Part shown: one piece after another, positions 1 through 10,105 of the stretch
Numbering within the stretch: the first letter of the stretch is position 1
Layout of the letters: the number at the start of each line of letters is the position of its first letter
NCBI RefSeq assembly: GCF_007747655.1
Contig: NZ_CP036274.1
Coordinates: 2,232,001-2,296,000 of the forward strand
Source: Anatilimnocola aggregata
GTDB lineage: Bacteria > Planctomycetota > Planctomycetia > Pirellulales > Pirellulaceae
Reading direction: 5' to 3'
DNA length: 64,000 nt
The notes under the pieces: model-generated
The model's database searches: none
The model's input: the letters and a program-made list of their open reading frames with translations, nothing else
Told to the model about the DNA's origin: nothing
Program-made: the position numbers and the translations under genes

Positions 1-481
1 GGTTCGCCAATAGGTAATCGCCACATAGTCGTAGATCGCTAGGAGTTACGAATGACCCATGGCGGCACTAGTGCACTTCCGAGTATCGGAGCCAAAAGGA
101 AAATCCAAGGGTGTCCCGCGCACCTGGCCGGCGATAACAGCGGGATCAAGCGCTCTCGCCGGATTCATTAGACTTATCGTGAGCTTCATTTACCGCTGTG
201 GAGCGGAGATTACTGATCCAGCGTCGACGGGCGAAACATCGTCTCGGCCCGCACTTTAAGCTCTTACTAAACGCAATAGTACCGCTAGCTGATTCGATAG
301 AAGCTTGCAGTTTTAATCAGAGTTGTGCCAAATTGTTGAACTGAATCGGGCCGTGTGTCGCTAGCTTACGCCATACAAATGGCGGTTTTCGCCAATACGG
401 TCTTGCAGACTGAAGGAAATCCAAGTACTCGACGATACTGACGATAGGAGTCCGCCTCAATTTGGATCGGAGTTAAGACGC
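1..481. other. Left-edge region without a convincing gene
   Basis: I see no ORF with recognisable family features here. A 66-codon ORF at 59-259 (+) has no clear ribosome-binding site and a composition that does not look selected. The region may hold the end of whatever lies left of the window and the promoter of the Cys-rich gene at 482. Confidence 0.4.
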
Positions 482-952
482 GTGAATCGGCTGAGTGGAA
501 TATGGCTGCAAGGCTTCGTCTGGATGGCAACGATCATGTTGCCGATTCAGCCGCTGGCTGCTGGCTATTGTTCCTGCTGTCACTTCACTGCTGCTTCTGC
601 GGCTGCTGGCGATAACTCTGATGCCAACCACATTAGCTGTGGGGCGAGACGGTGTGGGTGCTCAGCAAAGCAAGCCCAAACGGAACAGGGCTTGCATCCA
701 AAAGTTCCACTCGCACCTTGCGAATGCCCACCAAGTTGCCCCTGCCATTTGCAACATGTACCAAAGGTCGCGTTGAAGACGCAGGAAGCTAGAGTTCAGC
801 GGTGCGATCCAGTCGTTTTGTACGTTGACCCTGAACATTGGCCAGCGGTCACAAACGAGATACGACAAGCCCTGGTCAGCCTTGAGCACGATGTAATCTT
901 GAGCGAAACCGCGCTCGAACTCTGTGCGGCTCTCTGCCGCTTTACGATTTAG
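482..952 (+). CDS. Cys-rich secreted protein, unknown function
   Basis: This 156-residue protein is read from a GTG start. It has a hydrophobic N-terminus (about residues 8-27) that looks like a signal peptide. A dense cysteine region follows (about residues 29-90), with CSCC, CGARRCGC and CECPPSCPC clusters. The C-terminal third is less rich in cysteine. I do not recognise the family. The cysteine content and its place at the head of a metal/efflux island suggest an extracytoplasmic metal-binding role, which is inference. The start is uncertain because GTG is used and the upstream SD is weak. Confidence 0.5.
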   Translation: MNRLSGIWLQGFVWMATIMLPIQPLAAGYCSCCHFTAASAAAGDNSDANHISCGARRCGCSAKQAQTEQGLHPKVPLAPCECPPSCPCHLQHVPKVALKTQEARVQRCDPVVLYVDPEHWPAVTNEIRQALVSLEHDVILSETALELCAALCRFTI

Positions 953-1096
953 TCGCAGACACCTGCGCCACTTCGTTTCCATTTACGTTTGTCCGACGTC
1001 GGAATCGTTTACACTATCTAGCGGCTGCAGTCCCATTGCGGACTGGCCCTTCTTTTTAGTTAACTACGATGCATCGCCCCGGAAAGGGTATAGACC

Positions 1097-1597
1097 ATGT
1101 CGCGTTATTTCCCAGCGTCTGTTGCCTTGTTGTTCACAGCCATTGCCTTAGCTGGCTGCGCAAAGAACCCGACGCCGACCGCAGTTGCAGCTGACCCGCG
1201 GTATCTTCTTCCGGCCGAGCCGAGTGTCTCGGTAGGAGTCGTCGACTTCCGGGGTAAGGCAAAGACAGGAGAAGCCGTCTCTGTAATTGGCCGCGTCGGC
1301 GGCGGAGTCAAGCCTTGGATCGAAGGCCGGGCTGCGTTTCTGCTCGTCGATACAGGCGCTCCATTGCCATGCGCTGATGATAAGTGTGGCCCCGATTGCC
1401 CACACTGTGCTGCCGAGATTGCCGCCAGCACGACCGTCGTCAAATTCGTGGACGAGCAAGGGAAGACAATTGCTGTCGATTCGCGTCAACTGTTGGGCAT
1501 CAAGGAGGAGGAGACCGTGGTCGTCCAAGGCATCGCAAACCGCGACGCTGACGGCAACGTGGCGCTCATGGCCAGCGGAATTTTTATTAAGCGGTAA
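1097..1597 (+). CDS. Lipoprotein, paralogue of the one at 3422
   Basis: A 166-residue protein with a type II signal peptide: hydrophobic residues 7-20 and a lipobox ending LAGC. A Cys-rich loop (CADDKCGPDCPHC, about residues 92-104) sits in the middle, and the C-terminus reads QLLGIKEEETVVVQGIA and GIFIKR. The same layout recurs in the protein at 3422-3931, which shares KPWIEG-AAFL-VD, the Cys loop and the GIF(I/V) ending, so the two are paralogues. It is probably anchored in a membrane facing the periplasm. Its placement beside a tripartite ABC exporter suggests a substrate-handling or sensing role (inference). No enzyme motif was seen. Confidence 0.75.
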   Translation: MSRYFPASVALLFTAIALAGCAKNPTPTAVAADPRYLLPAEPSVSVGVVDFRGKAKTGEAVSVIGRVGGGVKPWIEGRAAFLLVDTGAPLPCADDKCGPDCPHCAAEIAASTTVVKFVDEQGKTIAVDSRQLLGIKEEETVVVQGIANRDADGNVALMASGIFIKR

Positions 1598-1682
1598 CCT
1601 CCCCAGAACCGACAACAGCTAATGAGATTGTACGTTTTCAGTAATTGAGTTAGAACTGTGGAGAAGGATACCTGAGGTCGAC

Positions 1683-2072
1683 ATGTTGCGTGTGCTACTT
1701 CTCATCGCGATGATTTGCCAAGTTGTGGGCTGCCCATACGCATGTATGGCGAGCGTGTCTACAATTTCGGCCAGTGTGCGATCGGAAGTTGGTTGCCGTT
1801 GTTGCCATCGCAAGCAAAGTACCCGCGAAAACTTGCCCAGCAACGGCGAGCAAGAGAGATCTTGCACCGATTGCTTCTGCAATAGCCCGGTCAACACAAT
1901 TGGTGTTGTCGAAGTCGAACAGGATGTTCACTCTCTGGCAATTTGGACGATGGTCGAATCGCGCCCGCAATCGCGGGCAATTGGCGAGTCGATCAGCGAA
2001 ACTTGGCGATGGCTACCGGGCGATGGCTCGGGAATGAGCCTACGTTTGGCCGTCCGTTCTCTCTTGCTGTAA
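1683..2072 (+). CDS. Small Cys-rich secreted protein
   Basis: A 129-residue ORF with an ATG start following a run that includes GGAGAAGG. The N-terminus (MLRVLLLIAMICQVVGC) looks like a signal peptide or lipobox. CRCCHRKQ and CTDCFC clusters resemble those of the protein at 482. The C-terminal half has no recognisable motif. It lies between the first lipoprotein and the first permease of the ABC exporter, on the same strand. The family is unknown to me; a role in metal binding outside the cytoplasm is inference. Confidence 0.5.
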   Translation: MLRVLLLIAMICQVVGCPYACMASVSTISASVRSEVGCRCCHRKQSTRENLPSNGEQERSCTDCFCNSPVNTIGVVEVEQDVHSLAIWTMVESRPQSRAIGESISETWRWLPGDGSGMSLRLAVRSLLL

Positions 2073-2225
2073 GCATCTCTTTGCGCTGCTGGTCAGTTCG
2101 CGGTCGCTTCATCGGCGGCTTGCGGCGTCTCCCTTGACCAATACACGAATGGGTTCCTTCTGCCTCAAGTTTGGCAGTCGGCTCGTTCCCTCCATTCAGT
2201 CTACTTTTTCGATTGGACGCTGCGC

Positions 2226-3395
2226 ATGTTTCGGCTTCGCTTGCTGCCGTGGGAGTATGGGGTTCGCAACCTGTTGCGTCGCCCAGCTCGTAGCGCCTTG
2301 ACCTTGGGTGCGCTGTCGACCGTTGTGCTTTTGGTCTTCGTAGTCGTCGCGTTCATTCGCGGTCTCGAAAGCTCGTTAGCCGTCAGTGGTCAGCCAAACG
2401 TAGTGCTTGTGTACTCTATTAACGCCGCCGAAGACATCGAAAACTCCGCCATTCCGGCTCGTTCCGCTTCGTTGCTATCAGCGAGCCTGGAGGGAGTTGA
2501 GAAGCAATTCGGCGTCACGAGGATTTCTCCGGAACTATATGTCGGGACACGTATATCGCTACGCGAGAACGATCCGCCCATGTTCGGAATTGTCCGCGGC
2601 GTTTCGCACGCAGCGCCGCTGGTCCGTCGGCAGGTACAAGTTACTGAAGGTCATTGGCCTGGTCCGGGTGAAGTCATTGTTGGCAAACTCGTGGCAGCCA
2701 AACTGAGCTGCCAAGCGTCCGATTTAGAAATTGGCAAGACAATTCGCTTTGATGGACGCGAATGGAAGATCGCGGGACATTTCGCAGCCAATGGTGCCGC
2801 TTTTGAATCGGAGATCTGGGTTCCGCTCACCGATTTTCAAAACGCCCTCAAACGGCAGGATTTGAGCTTGGTGGCCATTGGTATGGCCGATGGCTCTTCT
2901 CCCAGCGATGTCGAGCTGTTCTGCAAGGAACGCTACGACTTGGAATTACAAGCGATCGGCGAAGTCAAATACTATGCCTCGCTGCAGAAGCACTACCAGC
3001 CAGTGCGCATGTTGGGCTGGCTCGTTGTGCTGCTCGTTGCTGGTGCGGGTGTCTTCGCGGGACTCAACACCATGTATGGCTCGGTCATGGGCCGCGTGCG
3101 CGAGTTGGCGACCCTGCAAGCGGTGGGTTATCGGCGGCGGGCCATTGTGGCCAGCTTGATCCAAGAAGCCGTGTTGCTTTCGACATCGGCTTCCTTGGTG
3201 GCCGCAGTCGTCGCCATCTTCGTAATCAACGGCACCGCCGTTCGATTCACGATGGGGGCGTTTGCATTGCGGGTGGATAGTGTGGCGATTTTAGTTGGGT
3301 GTGGCACGGGGTTGTTGCTCGGTGTATTCGGCGCAATCCCGCCGGCCTGGAAGGCCATGCAACATTCGGTCGTGGATGGACTCAAAGCGGTTTAG
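2226..3395 (+). CDS. ABC transporter permease, FtsX/MacB-type
   Basis: A 389-residue integral membrane protein. An N-terminal helix (about residues 25-48, [20 protein letters not shown]) is followed by a periplasmic domain to about residue 260. Three helices follow in the FtsX arrangement (around 262-285, 310-335 and 350-375), with the usual [16 protein letters not shown] cytoplasmic loop and a C-terminal AWKAM...L segment. The length fits the family (about 380-420). It probably pairs with the ATPase at 5595 and the second permease at 6324 as part of an efflux complex. It is separated from them by a lipoprotein and the adaptor, all on one strand with short gaps. Confidence 0.88.
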   Translation: MFRLRLLPWEYGVRNLLRRPARSALTLGALSTVVLLVFVVVAFIRGLESSLAVSGQPNVVLVYSINAAEDIENSAIPARSASLLSASLEGVEKQFGVTRISPELYVGTRISLRENDPPMFGIVRGVSHAAPLVRRQVQVTEGHWPGPGEVIVGKLVAAKLSCQASDLEIGKTIRFDGREWKIAGHFAANGAAFESEIWVPLTDFQNALKRQDLSLVAIGMADGSSPSDVELFCKERYDLELQAIGEVKYYASLQKHYQPVRMLGWLVVLLVAGAGVFAGLNTMYGSVMGRVRELATLQAVGYRRRAIVASLIQEAVLLSTSASLVAAVVAIFVINGTAVRFTMGAFALRVDSVAILVGCGTGLLLGVFGAIPPAWKAMQHSVVDGLKAV

Positions 3396-3421
3396 AGACA
3401 TTTCATTTTGGGAGTTCAATC

Positions 3422-3931
3422 ATGCGAATGGTACTGGCAATGGGTGTCTTAGGTTTCTGTGCACTGTCAATCGGCTGCGGACCGGCGGCAACGCCGCCAG
3501 CAGCGGGACCATCGGCAGAAGGCAAGGCCTTCCTTCTTTCGGCCGAGCCGATGGGAGCGAAGGGTGTGAAGCAATTGAAAGTTGATGCAAAGGACGGCGA
3601 CGAGATCGTTGCTGAAGGTCGTATCGGCGGTGATGCAAAACCTTGGATCGAGGGACAGGCCGCGTTTCTCGTCGTCGACAAATCACTCTCGCCCTGTGCT
3701 GGTGACGAGGGATGCCCGACTCCCTGGGATTATTGCTGTAGCACCAATGAACTACCCGAGTGCAAAGCGATCGTGAAGTTTGTCGACGCGAGCGATAAGC
3801 CTTTGGCAACCGATGCCCGTAAACTTCTGGGCGTGAAGGAATTGCAAACCGTGGTCGTTCGCGGCAAGGCCAAGCGTGACGAAGCTGGGAACTTGACGGT
3901 ACTCGCAACTGGCATCTTTGTTCGCAACTGA
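3422..3931 (+). CDS. Lipoprotein, paralogue of the one at 1097
   Basis: A 169-residue lipoprotein with signal segment MRMVLAMGVLGFCALSIGC (lipobox SIGC). The middle carries KPWIEGQAAFLVVDKSLSPC and a Cys cluster (CAGDEGC...CC...C), and the end reads ARKLLGVKELQTVVVRG and GIFVRN. These segments match the protein at 1097-1597 position by position, so this is a duplicated gene pair. An ATG at 3422 sits just after the permease gene (26 bp gap) and was chosen over earlier in-frame starts because it places the signal peptide at the N-terminus. The function is unknown. It lies inside the exporter gene cluster. Confidence 0.8.
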   Translation: MRMVLAMGVLGFCALSIGCGPAATPPAAGPSAEGKAFLLSAEPMGAKGVKQLKVDAKDGDEIVAEGRIGGDAKPWIEGQAAFLVVDKSLSPCAGDEGCPTPWDYCCSTNELPECKAIVKFVDASDKPLATDARKLLGVKELQTVVVRGKAKRDEAGNLTVLATGIFVRN

Positions 3932-3961
3932 GCTGTCCATAACTGGGCAAGGGATTCTTCG

Positions 3962-5581
3962 ATGGCCAATCAAGTGGATCTAAGTCAGCTCGCCGTGGAT
4001 CGGTCAGGATCTGCGGTCGTCACGGCGGGCAAACGTCGCAACTTTGCCACGCGCTATGGCTTGCCGCTGGGAATTTTGGTGGCCTTTGCGGCGGTCATTG
4101 GCTGGTCACTGCAAGACAGCCTGTTGCCAGCTAAGTCGGTAACTATCACGCCGGTGGTGCTGACACGTGCCGAAGTGCAACAATCGGGTACTCCTGTGTT
4201 CCAAGCGGCGGGTTGGATCGAGCCGCGTCCCACGGCAACCGTTGTGTCTGCGCAGGTGGAAGGGATCGTCGAAACCTTGCTCGTAGTCGAAGGGCAGGAA
4301 GTCGAACTAGGTCAACCTCTAGCCAAACTTGTCGATGCCGATTCGCGAATCTCGCTGGCTGAAGCCAAAGCAGCTCTGCGGTTGCGCGATGCGGAGCTTG
4401 AACTGGCCAAAGCGACGTGTGAAGCGGCGCACACGAGCCTAGCCAATCCCGTTCAATTGCAAGCAGCAGTCGCCGAGGCCGAAGCGTCGCTCGCCAAAGT
4501 AGCGACAGATTCGCAGAGTATTCCGCTGCTGCTGAAGGGCGCTAACTCACGCCTGCAATTAGCCCAGCAAGATTTGGAAGGGAAACTCAAGGTTGGCGAT
4601 GCGATTCCACAGCGCTCGGTGCAGCGTGCTCAGAGTGAACTCGATTCCGCCACTGCAGCGGTTCATGAACTTGAGCAACGCAGTAAGAGCTTGGAGTCAG
4701 AAGCGAAGTCGTGGCAGGACCGAGTGACTGCGCTTCGTTCACAACTCACATTGAAATCAGACGAGAATCGTCGTGTGAAGGAAGCCGAAGCCGGCTGCAA
4801 CATTGCCGCTGCCCGCGTGGATCAAGCCAAACTAGCAGTCGAGACGGCGGAGTTACGTTTGGCGCGGATGACGATCACCTCGCCCATTGCTGGGCGCGTG
4901 CTCGCGCTGCACGTTCAACCTGGACGTCGCTTGATGGGACTCTCTCCCGCGTCGGAACGAGACTCTAGCGCGGTGGTCAGCTTATACGACCCGAAAAATC
5001 TTCAGGTACGGGCCGATGTGCGGCTGGAAGATGTTCCCAATGCTCAGATGGGTCAGCCGGTACAGATTTCGACCGCAGCGTTAGCAGCACCGCTAACAGG
5101 TGAAGTCGTCGCGGTTACCTCGCAAGCGGACATTCAGAAGAACACCCTTCAATTGAAAGTGTTGATTCACAACCCGCCTGCAGTGATCAAGCCGGAAATG
5201 CTAGTTCAAGTGACTTTCCTAGCCCCGGAGCTACCCGGCAACAAGGACATTGCCGCCCAAGATCCATTGCGGCAACTCATTCCCAAGGAATTGGTGACTA
5301 CAACGCCGGAAGGAACCACGGTGTGGGTTGCCAACTTACAAACCTCGCGAGCTCGTCAGCAAGCGATCCAATTGGGCAAGGCGAGCACCGATCGACTGGT
5401 AGAGGTTGTTCAAGGACTGACTGCCACCGACAAGCTCATTGTGTCGGGTCGCGATGAACTTTCGCCGGGAAAGAGAATTCGCGTAACCGGCGAAGACCAC
5501 AACCTCAATGGTGCAACGAATTCACTCAACGCGAACGCCTCGGCACCCCAAATGGCTGCTGAATCAAAGAACCAAAAGTAA
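3962..5581 (+). CDS. HlyD/MacA-type periplasmic adaptor of an ABC exporter
   Basis: A 539-residue membrane-fusion protein. One N-terminal membrane segment (about residues 34-55) is followed by a split lipoyl/barrel-sandwich hybrid ([21 protein letters not shown] near residue 95, and [18 protein letters not shown] near 305). Between the halves is a long alpha-helical coiled-coil hairpin (about 120-300). Beta-barrel and membrane-proximal domains make up the rest. The hairpin length fits adaptors that contact a TolC-type channel. It would bridge the inner-membrane permeases (2226, 6324) and the outer-membrane channel (7501). The ATPase gene follows after 13 bp, so co-transcription is likely. Confidence 0.9.
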   Translation: MANQVDLSQLAVDRSGSAVVTAGKRRNFATRYGLPLGILVAFAAVIGWSLQDSLLPAKSVTITPVVLTRAEVQQSGTPVFQAAGWIEPRPTATVVSAQVEGIVETLLVVEGQEVELGQPLAKLVDADSRISLAEAKAALRLRDAELELAKATCEAAHTSLANPVQLQAAVAEAEASLAKVATDSQSIPLLLKGANSRLQLAQQDLEGKLKVGDAIPQRSVQRAQSELDSATAAVHELEQRSKSLESEAKSWQDRVTALRSQLTLKSDENRRVKEAEAGCNIAAARVDQAKLAVETAELRLARMTITSPIAGRVLALHVQPGRRLMGLSPASERDSSAVVSLYDPKNLQVRADVRLEDVPNAQMGQPVQISTAALAAPLTGEVVAVTSQADIQKNTLQLKVLIHNPPAVIKPEMLVQVTFLAPELPGNKDIAAQDPLRQLIPKELVTTTPEGTTVWVANLQTSRARQQAIQLGKASTDRLVEVVQGLTATDKLIVSGRDELSPGKRIRVTGEDHNLNGATNSLNANASAPQMAAESKNQK

Positions 5582-5594
5582 AGGAAGATCGCTC

Positions 5595-6320
5595 ATGTCG
5601 CTCGTTGAAATTTCCAGATTGACGAAGCAATTCCGCAAAGGGGATGAAGTCATCACTCCGCTAAGCGAAGTTCATCTTAACGTCGAGCAGGGCGAGTTCG
5701 TCAGCTTGATGGGGGCGAGCGGCTCAGGCAAATCGACGTTGCTGAATGCGATTGCGGGGATTGATCGTCCCACGTCGGGAGAGATCGTGATCAAGGGAAC
5801 GGACATCACCAAGCTGTCGCGCTCGGCGCTGGCGGATTGGCGGGCGGCCAATATCGGATACATCTTTCAGATGCACAATCTGATTGCTGTGCTCTCGGCT
5901 TATGAAAACGTGGAGTTGCCCCTTCTGTTATTGCCCATGTCATCCGCCGAGCGCCACAAGCGGGTGATGCTGGCGCTCGAAGCCGTCCACCTGGTCGATC
6001 GCAAGGATCATTATCCGCGGCAACTTTCCGGCGGACAAGAACAGCGTGTCGGCATTGCACGGGCGATTGTCGCCAACCCGACGATTATCGTTGGCGACGA
6101 ACCGACCGGCGATCTCGATGCCGAAACTACGGATCAGATTCTCGATTTGATTCAGCGACTGAACACCGAATTGGGGATGACGATGATCGTCGTCACCCAC
6201 GACCCACGGGTTGGTGCTTTGGCCCAGCGACAGATCAAACTTGAAAAAGGAAAGCTGATTGAGAAAGGGCATGAAGTAGCCCTTGTCGGCAGTGGTTCCT
6301 TTGAACAACGGAGAGCTTAA
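5595..6320 (+). CDS. ABC transporter ATP-binding protein (LolD/MacB-type)
   Basis: A 241-residue ATPase. The Walker A is GASGSGKST (about residues 39-47), the signature is [14 protein letters not shown], the Walker B is [12 protein letters not shown], and the switch histidine lies in VVTHD. The signature's second-to-last region has E where most members have Q or R (GGQEQRV). ATG at 5595 was chosen because it follows an AAGGAAGATC ribosome-binding site and gives the normal family N-terminus; an earlier in-frame start would overlap the adaptor gene. It powers the permeases at 2226 and/or 6324. The stop lies 3 bp before the next gene, indicating translational coupling. Confidence 0.92.
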   Translation: MSLVEISRLTKQFRKGDEVITPLSEVHLNVEQGEFVSLMGASGSGKSTLLNAIAGIDRPTSGEIVIKGTDITKLSRSALADWRAANIGYIFQMHNLIAVLSAYENVELPLLLLPMSSAERHKRVMLALEAVHLVDRKDHYPRQLSGGQEQRVGIARAIVANPTIIVGDEPTGDLDAETTDQILDLIQRLNTELGMTMIVVTHDPRVGALAQRQIKLEKGKLIEKGHEVALVGSGSFEQRRA

Positions 6321-6323
6321 CGG

Positions 6324-7466
6324 ATGTTCAAATTCACCCCTTATGTGTTCAAGAGTCTGTGGCGACACCGCGGACGGACCATGTTGACAGTCACTGGTTC
6401 CGCCGTGGCCCTGTTCGTCTTTTGCTTTGTCGGTGCGGTGCAACAAGGATTGGCGCGCCTGACGAGCAGCAAGGAAGCGGAACGCACGCTGGTGGTCTTC
6501 CAAGAAAATCGATTCTGTCCGGCCAGCAGTAAGCTCCCAGAAGACTATGCTCGCACTGTATCGAAGATGCCGGGCGTGAAAGACGTCGTCCCGATTAAGG
6601 TCTTCACCAACAACTGCCGCGCCAGTCTCGATGTCGTCGTATTTAACGGTCTACCGCCCGAAAAGCTGCGGACTGCGCGCAAACTGGAGTTGGAGTCGGG
6701 TAACTGGACCGACTTCGATTCTCGCACCGATGCCGCCGTGGTTGGCCAAGCGATCGCGGCGCGGCGCAGTTTGAAACCGGGAATGAAGTTCACCATTGGC
6801 GATGTGACGGTGTCCATCGTGGGCACGTTCAGATCAACGGTCGCTGCCGAAGATAACTTCATTTACACCCACCTCGACTTCCTGCAGCGAGCGCGCGGCA
6901 AATCGTCCGTGGGTACGGTAACTCAACTCGAAGTGCAACTTGCGGAAGGCACCAAGGCGGATGAAATCAGTCGCGCGATTGACGCCGAGTTCCGCAGCGG
7001 TCCGGTCGCAACGACAACTCGCTCGAAGGGTGTCTTTCAGCGCGACACGCTGGCCGACCTAGCTGAACTCATCGGATTCGCACATTACTTGGGCTACGCC
7101 TGCGTGGGTTTGGTGTTGGCACTGGTTGCGACAACGACAGTCATGGCCGTGCAAGATCGAATCAAAGAACATGCCGTACTGCAGACCCTCGGTTTGCGAC
7201 CAGCTCGCATTTTCCGCCTAGTGCTCGCGGAAAGCGTTTTGCAGAGCATTGCGGGAGGTGTTCTCGGCATTGGCTGCGGCACTTTGCTACTGTTTCTCGG
7301 CGGCTTCGCCATTGGCGCTGAGGGGGTAACGATTGCCTTTCAGCCCTCACTGGAAGTTGCCACGCTGGGAGTGGTTGTCTCGGTGATTGTGGGTTTGCTC
7401 GCCGGAATAATTCCTGGTTGGCAAGCCGCTGGAACTGAAATTGTCAAAGCACTACGTCATGCGTGA
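6324..7466 (+). CDS. ABC transporter permease, FtsX-type (second permease)
   Basis: A 380-residue FtsX-type permease. It starts with an amphipathic segment ([17 protein letters not shown]) and a first helix (about residues 22-42), then a periplasmic domain, then three C-terminal helices (about 255-277, 298-330 and 340-365). The cytoplasmic loop [17 protein letters not shown] is typical. It differs clearly from the first permease at 2226, so the transporter may be a heterodimer, as in some DevC or MacB relatives. It is separated by only 3 bp from the ATPase gene upstream. Confidence 0.9.
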   Translation: MFKFTPYVFKSLWRHRGRTMLTVTGSAVALFVFCFVGAVQQGLARLTSSKEAERTLVVFQENRFCPASSKLPEDYARTVSKMPGVKDVVPIKVFTNNCRASLDVVVFNGLPPEKLRTARKLELESGNWTDFDSRTDAAVVGQAIAARRSLKPGMKFTIGDVTVSIVGTFRSTVAAEDNFIYTHLDFLQRARGKSSVGTVTQLEVQLAEGTKADEISRAIDAEFRSGPVATTTRSKGVFQRDTLADLAELIGFAHYLGYACVGLVLALVATTTVMAVQDRIKEHAVLQTLGLRPARIFRLVLAESVLQSIAGGVLGIGCGTLLLFLGGFAIGAEGVTIAFQPSLEVATLGVVVSVIVGLLAGIIPGWQAAGTEIVKALRHA

Positions 7467-7500
7467 TTCAGATCGCACTTCAGAAGCATGGAGGCTTCCG

Positions 7501-8970
7501 ATGAATACTCGATATGTCCTAATCATCATGAGCGGGCTGATGCTCGCCCCCGGTGAAATTGGTGTTAGCGTCTGGGCGCAGTACCCTGTGCCGAAACCAC
7601 AGCCGGCGCCGCCGTTGCAATTGCCATCCCCGCCGGGTCTAGATGCCTATAACATCCGGCCTCAACCGGCTCCGGGTCAGTACGTTCAGCCAGCGTCTGC
7701 TCGTCAACCGATTAGCCCGCCACCTGCGGCGCTCCCGTCGCCCATGCCAATCGGTGAACCGGTGCCGGTGCCACCTGGCATCCCTCAGCCGTCGCAGGAA
7801 TTGACGGTGGAGATGTTGGAGTCCATCGCGCGGATGGAGAACCCGTCCATTGCGAGAGCCGCATCTCTAGTCGAAGCAGCCAAAGGAAACTGGGTTCAAG
7901 TCGGTCTCGCTCCGAATCCAACGACCGGCTACGAAGGTCAGCAACTCGGGAGCGGCGGCAGGGCCGAGCAACAAGGGGTATATGTCGAGCAAGAATTGGT
8001 TCGTGGCGGCAAGCTGCGGATCAATCGCGAAATTGCTGCGCAGGAAATTGGCCGCGCGAATCAGGAGTTGACAGCTCAATTGCAGCGAGTCACCACGGAC
8101 GTGCGAATTTTGTTCTTTCAGGCTCTGATCGCGCAACAGCAGGAGCGACTTACGAATCAATTGGCTGCGAATGCTTCCCAAAATCTGACTGCTTCCGAGA
8201 ATTTGCTCAAGCAGAAGGAAGTCGGCAAACTCGACGTCTTGCAAGCGCGACTGGAAGTACGCAACGTGCAAATTCTAGTCGTGAATGCTCGGAACCGGCG
8301 AGCTGCTGCCTGGCAAGGCCTGACTACTGTTGTGGGACGACCACATTGGCAGATGCAGAACCTGGTTGGAGATCTGGATTCCGTGCCGCAGCACACGTGG
8401 CATCAGTCATTAGAACGACTATTGGGAAGCAGTCCCGAAATCGCGATCGCCATGACCAACATCGAGCGCGCCCGCTGGCAAGCTGAGCGTGCTCGCATTG
8501 AGAAGACTCCAAATATCACCGTCCGCGGGATGGTGAACGTCATTGATAACGGCATCAACGGCGATCCCGACGGTACCGTTGCCATCGGTCTGCCTTTGCC
8601 GATTTGGAATCGCAATCAAGGAGCACTCGTTCAGGCGCAGCATCAGGCGGCCGCCGCCGAACGTGCGCTTGAGCAACTGGAACTGAGTTTACAGAATCGG
8701 CTGGCACCTGTCTTTGAACGTTACTCGAACGCGCTCAATCAAGTGAAGGAGTATCGCGAGAACATCCTGCCAGCAGCGCAAGAATCTCTCGACCTCAGTC
8801 GGCAACTCTATCAAGCTGGCGAAGCGGGCTTTCTCAATTTGCTCACTGCCCAGCGAACGTATTCGCAAACAAACCTGGCCTACCTCGATGCTCTGCGAGA
8901 TCTGCGTACCGCTGGGGCAGAAATTGAAGGCCTTTTACTTTCCAACAGCCTACAAGCCGGAGGCCCGTGA
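7501..8970 (+). CDS. TolC-family outer-membrane efflux protein
   Basis: A 489-residue protein with a signal peptide ending near WAQ (residues 1-24). A long Pro-rich linker follows (about residues 25-95, many PxP and PPxP repeats), then the helical TolC/OEP repeats. The segments ENPSIARAASLVEAAKGN, GRANQELTAQ and EAGFLNLLTAQRTYSQTNLAYLDALRDL are typical of the family. ATG at 7501 was chosen for the GGAGG site 6 bp upstream and the signal peptide. The Pro-rich linker is unusual and could span a wide periplasm (inference). It completes the tripartite exporter begun at 2226. Confidence 0.88.
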   Translation: MNTRYVLIIMSGLMLAPGEIGVSVWAQYPVPKPQPAPPLQLPSPPGLDAYNIRPQPAPGQYVQPASARQPISPPPAALPSPMPIGEPVPVPPGIPQPSQELTVEMLESIARMENPSIARAASLVEAAKGNWVQVGLAPNPTTGYEGQQLGSGGRAEQQGVYVEQELVRGGKLRINREIAAQEIGRANQELTAQLQRVTTDVRILFFQALIAQQQERLTNQLAANASQNLTASENLLKQKEVGKLDVLQARLEVRNVQILVVNARNRRAAAWQGLTTVVGRPHWQMQNLVGDLDSVPQHTWHQSLERLLGSSPEIAIAMTNIERARWQAERARIEKTPNITVRGMVNVIDNGINGDPDGTVAIGLPLPIWNRNQGALVQAQHQAAAAERALEQLELSLQNRLAPVFERYSNALNQVKEYRENILPAAQESLDLSRQLYQAGEAGFLNLLTAQRTYSQTNLAYLDALRDLRTAGAEIEGLLLSNSLQAGGP

Positions 8971-9081
8971 GCTGTGTTCGTTTACTAAAACACTGTGTCG
9001 ATTGGTTCTTGTCCATGTAGTTGTCCCGTTAGTTAAGGAAGGCTCGCGGGACTCGTTAATCCCTTTCAGGAGAAGTTGAAC

Positions 9082-9441
9082 ATGTCTAATTTCGCCAACC
9101 GTCGTCTCTGCCTTATCGGTGCTGCTGCCATGCTGGTGTTCGCCAGCGGATTGGTTTCTGCGCAGCAACCAGCTCCGCCGCAGGAGCAAATCTATACGGC
9201 AATTCTCAAAGTGCCGAGCATGTGCTGCGGCAAAGAATCTGGCCCAGCAATCGCCGAGATTTCAAAGATTCCAGGCGTGGTTAAGGTGGTTCCAGATTAC
9301 AAAACACGAACCCTGACCATTATGCCGACCTCGAACGCAATTTCGCACCGAGCGATTTGGGAAGCTGCCGAACGGGCGAAGGTTCCACCAACTGAATTAG
9401 CAACCTTGGTGGGAGTTTATAAATCGAAACCGCAGCGATAG
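9082..9441 (+). CDS. Small secreted HMA-like protein (MCC motif)
   Basis: A protein of 119 residues with a signal peptide (cleavage near SAQQ). One domain with the spacing of a heavy-metal-associated (HMA) fold follows. The metal loop reads VPSMCCGKESG, with adjacent cysteines rather than the usual CxxC. The rest reads AIAEISKIPGVVKVVPDYKTRTLTIMP, the normal helix and beta-strand pattern. ATG at 9082 follows AGGAGAAG; a TTG at 9076 is an alternative. It is the first of three related genes (9082, 9682, 10106). It probably binds a soft metal outside the cytoplasm. Confidence 0.75.
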   Translation: MSNFANRRLCLIGAAAMLVFASGLVSAQQPAPPQEQIYTAILKVPSMCCGKESGPAIAEISKIPGVVKVVPDYKTRTLTIMPTSNAISHRAIWEAAERAKVPPTELATLVGVYKSKPQR

Positions 9442-9681
9442 ACGATCGTGAGTGCGGCCAAACCTTTTGCGTGAGGCCTATCCGCCACACGCACTCCTCC
9501 AAATCATTTACAGAAATGGTCAAAGAGGAAACGTGCTATTGGATTACTGACTGACGGGCGAGCATGAACCACTTCACCGGTCGGAGCGTATCACACGATT
9601 GAAATACTCCGCGAGACTCGGACGTCTCGTGGATCACTTCCCGAGCCAGTCGCTGGGGAGGATGCCATTTATGGAGATTCG

Positions 9682-10038
9682 ATGATGATGACTTTTCAAT
9701 CGCGCCGACTGTCGGTAGCCAGCATCGCAGCTTTACTAGTTGCGTGCTGTGGACTCGCGAATGCACAGCAGGCGGTTCACGAACACACGCACGACCACAC
9801 CTCGGTGCTGTCTGTGCGTGCCATGCAAGACGCTCGTTATGTCATTCAGGAAATCTCGAAAATCCCCGGTGTCGGCCGTGTGGTTCCGGACTACAAGGCA
9901 CAAACGCTAACGATTATTCCCAAGAATAATGCCTTTCCTTCACCTCGCATGATTTGGGACGCCGCGCAACGTGCCCAGATTCAACCAGCACGTCTGGCGA
10001 CCGCGCACGGCAATTTCAACGCCCGCCCGTTGCGCTAA
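9682..10038 (+). CDS. Small secreted HMA-like protein lacking the cysteines
   Basis: A 118-residue paralogue of the protein at 9082, with shared segments EISKIPGV, RVVPDYKAQTLTI and IWDAAQRA. After the signal peptide there is a His-rich stretch (HEHTHDHT). The metal loop is replaced by SVRAMQDARYV, so both cysteines are gone. The fold appears intact, so the protein may have moved to histidine ligands or a non-binding role (inference). The start has three consecutive ATG codons behind GGAG. The gap to the preceding gene is about 240 bp, with nothing recognised in it. Confidence 0.72.
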   Translation: MMMTFQSRRLSVASIAALLVACCGLANAQQAVHEHTHDHTSVLSVRAMQDARYVIQEISKIPGVGRVVPDYKAQTLTIIPKNNAFPSPRMIWDAAQRAQIQPARLATAHGNFNARPLR

Positions 10039-10105
10039 TCGTGCTTCGATCAATCGTCGCGTGGCAGGCTGATCGCTGATCCACCGCTTAGCAAAAGGTT
10101 TCTCC

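Noticed and set aside
59-259. 66-codon ORF at the left edge
   Set aside because: No SD, no family features, and a composition that looks random.
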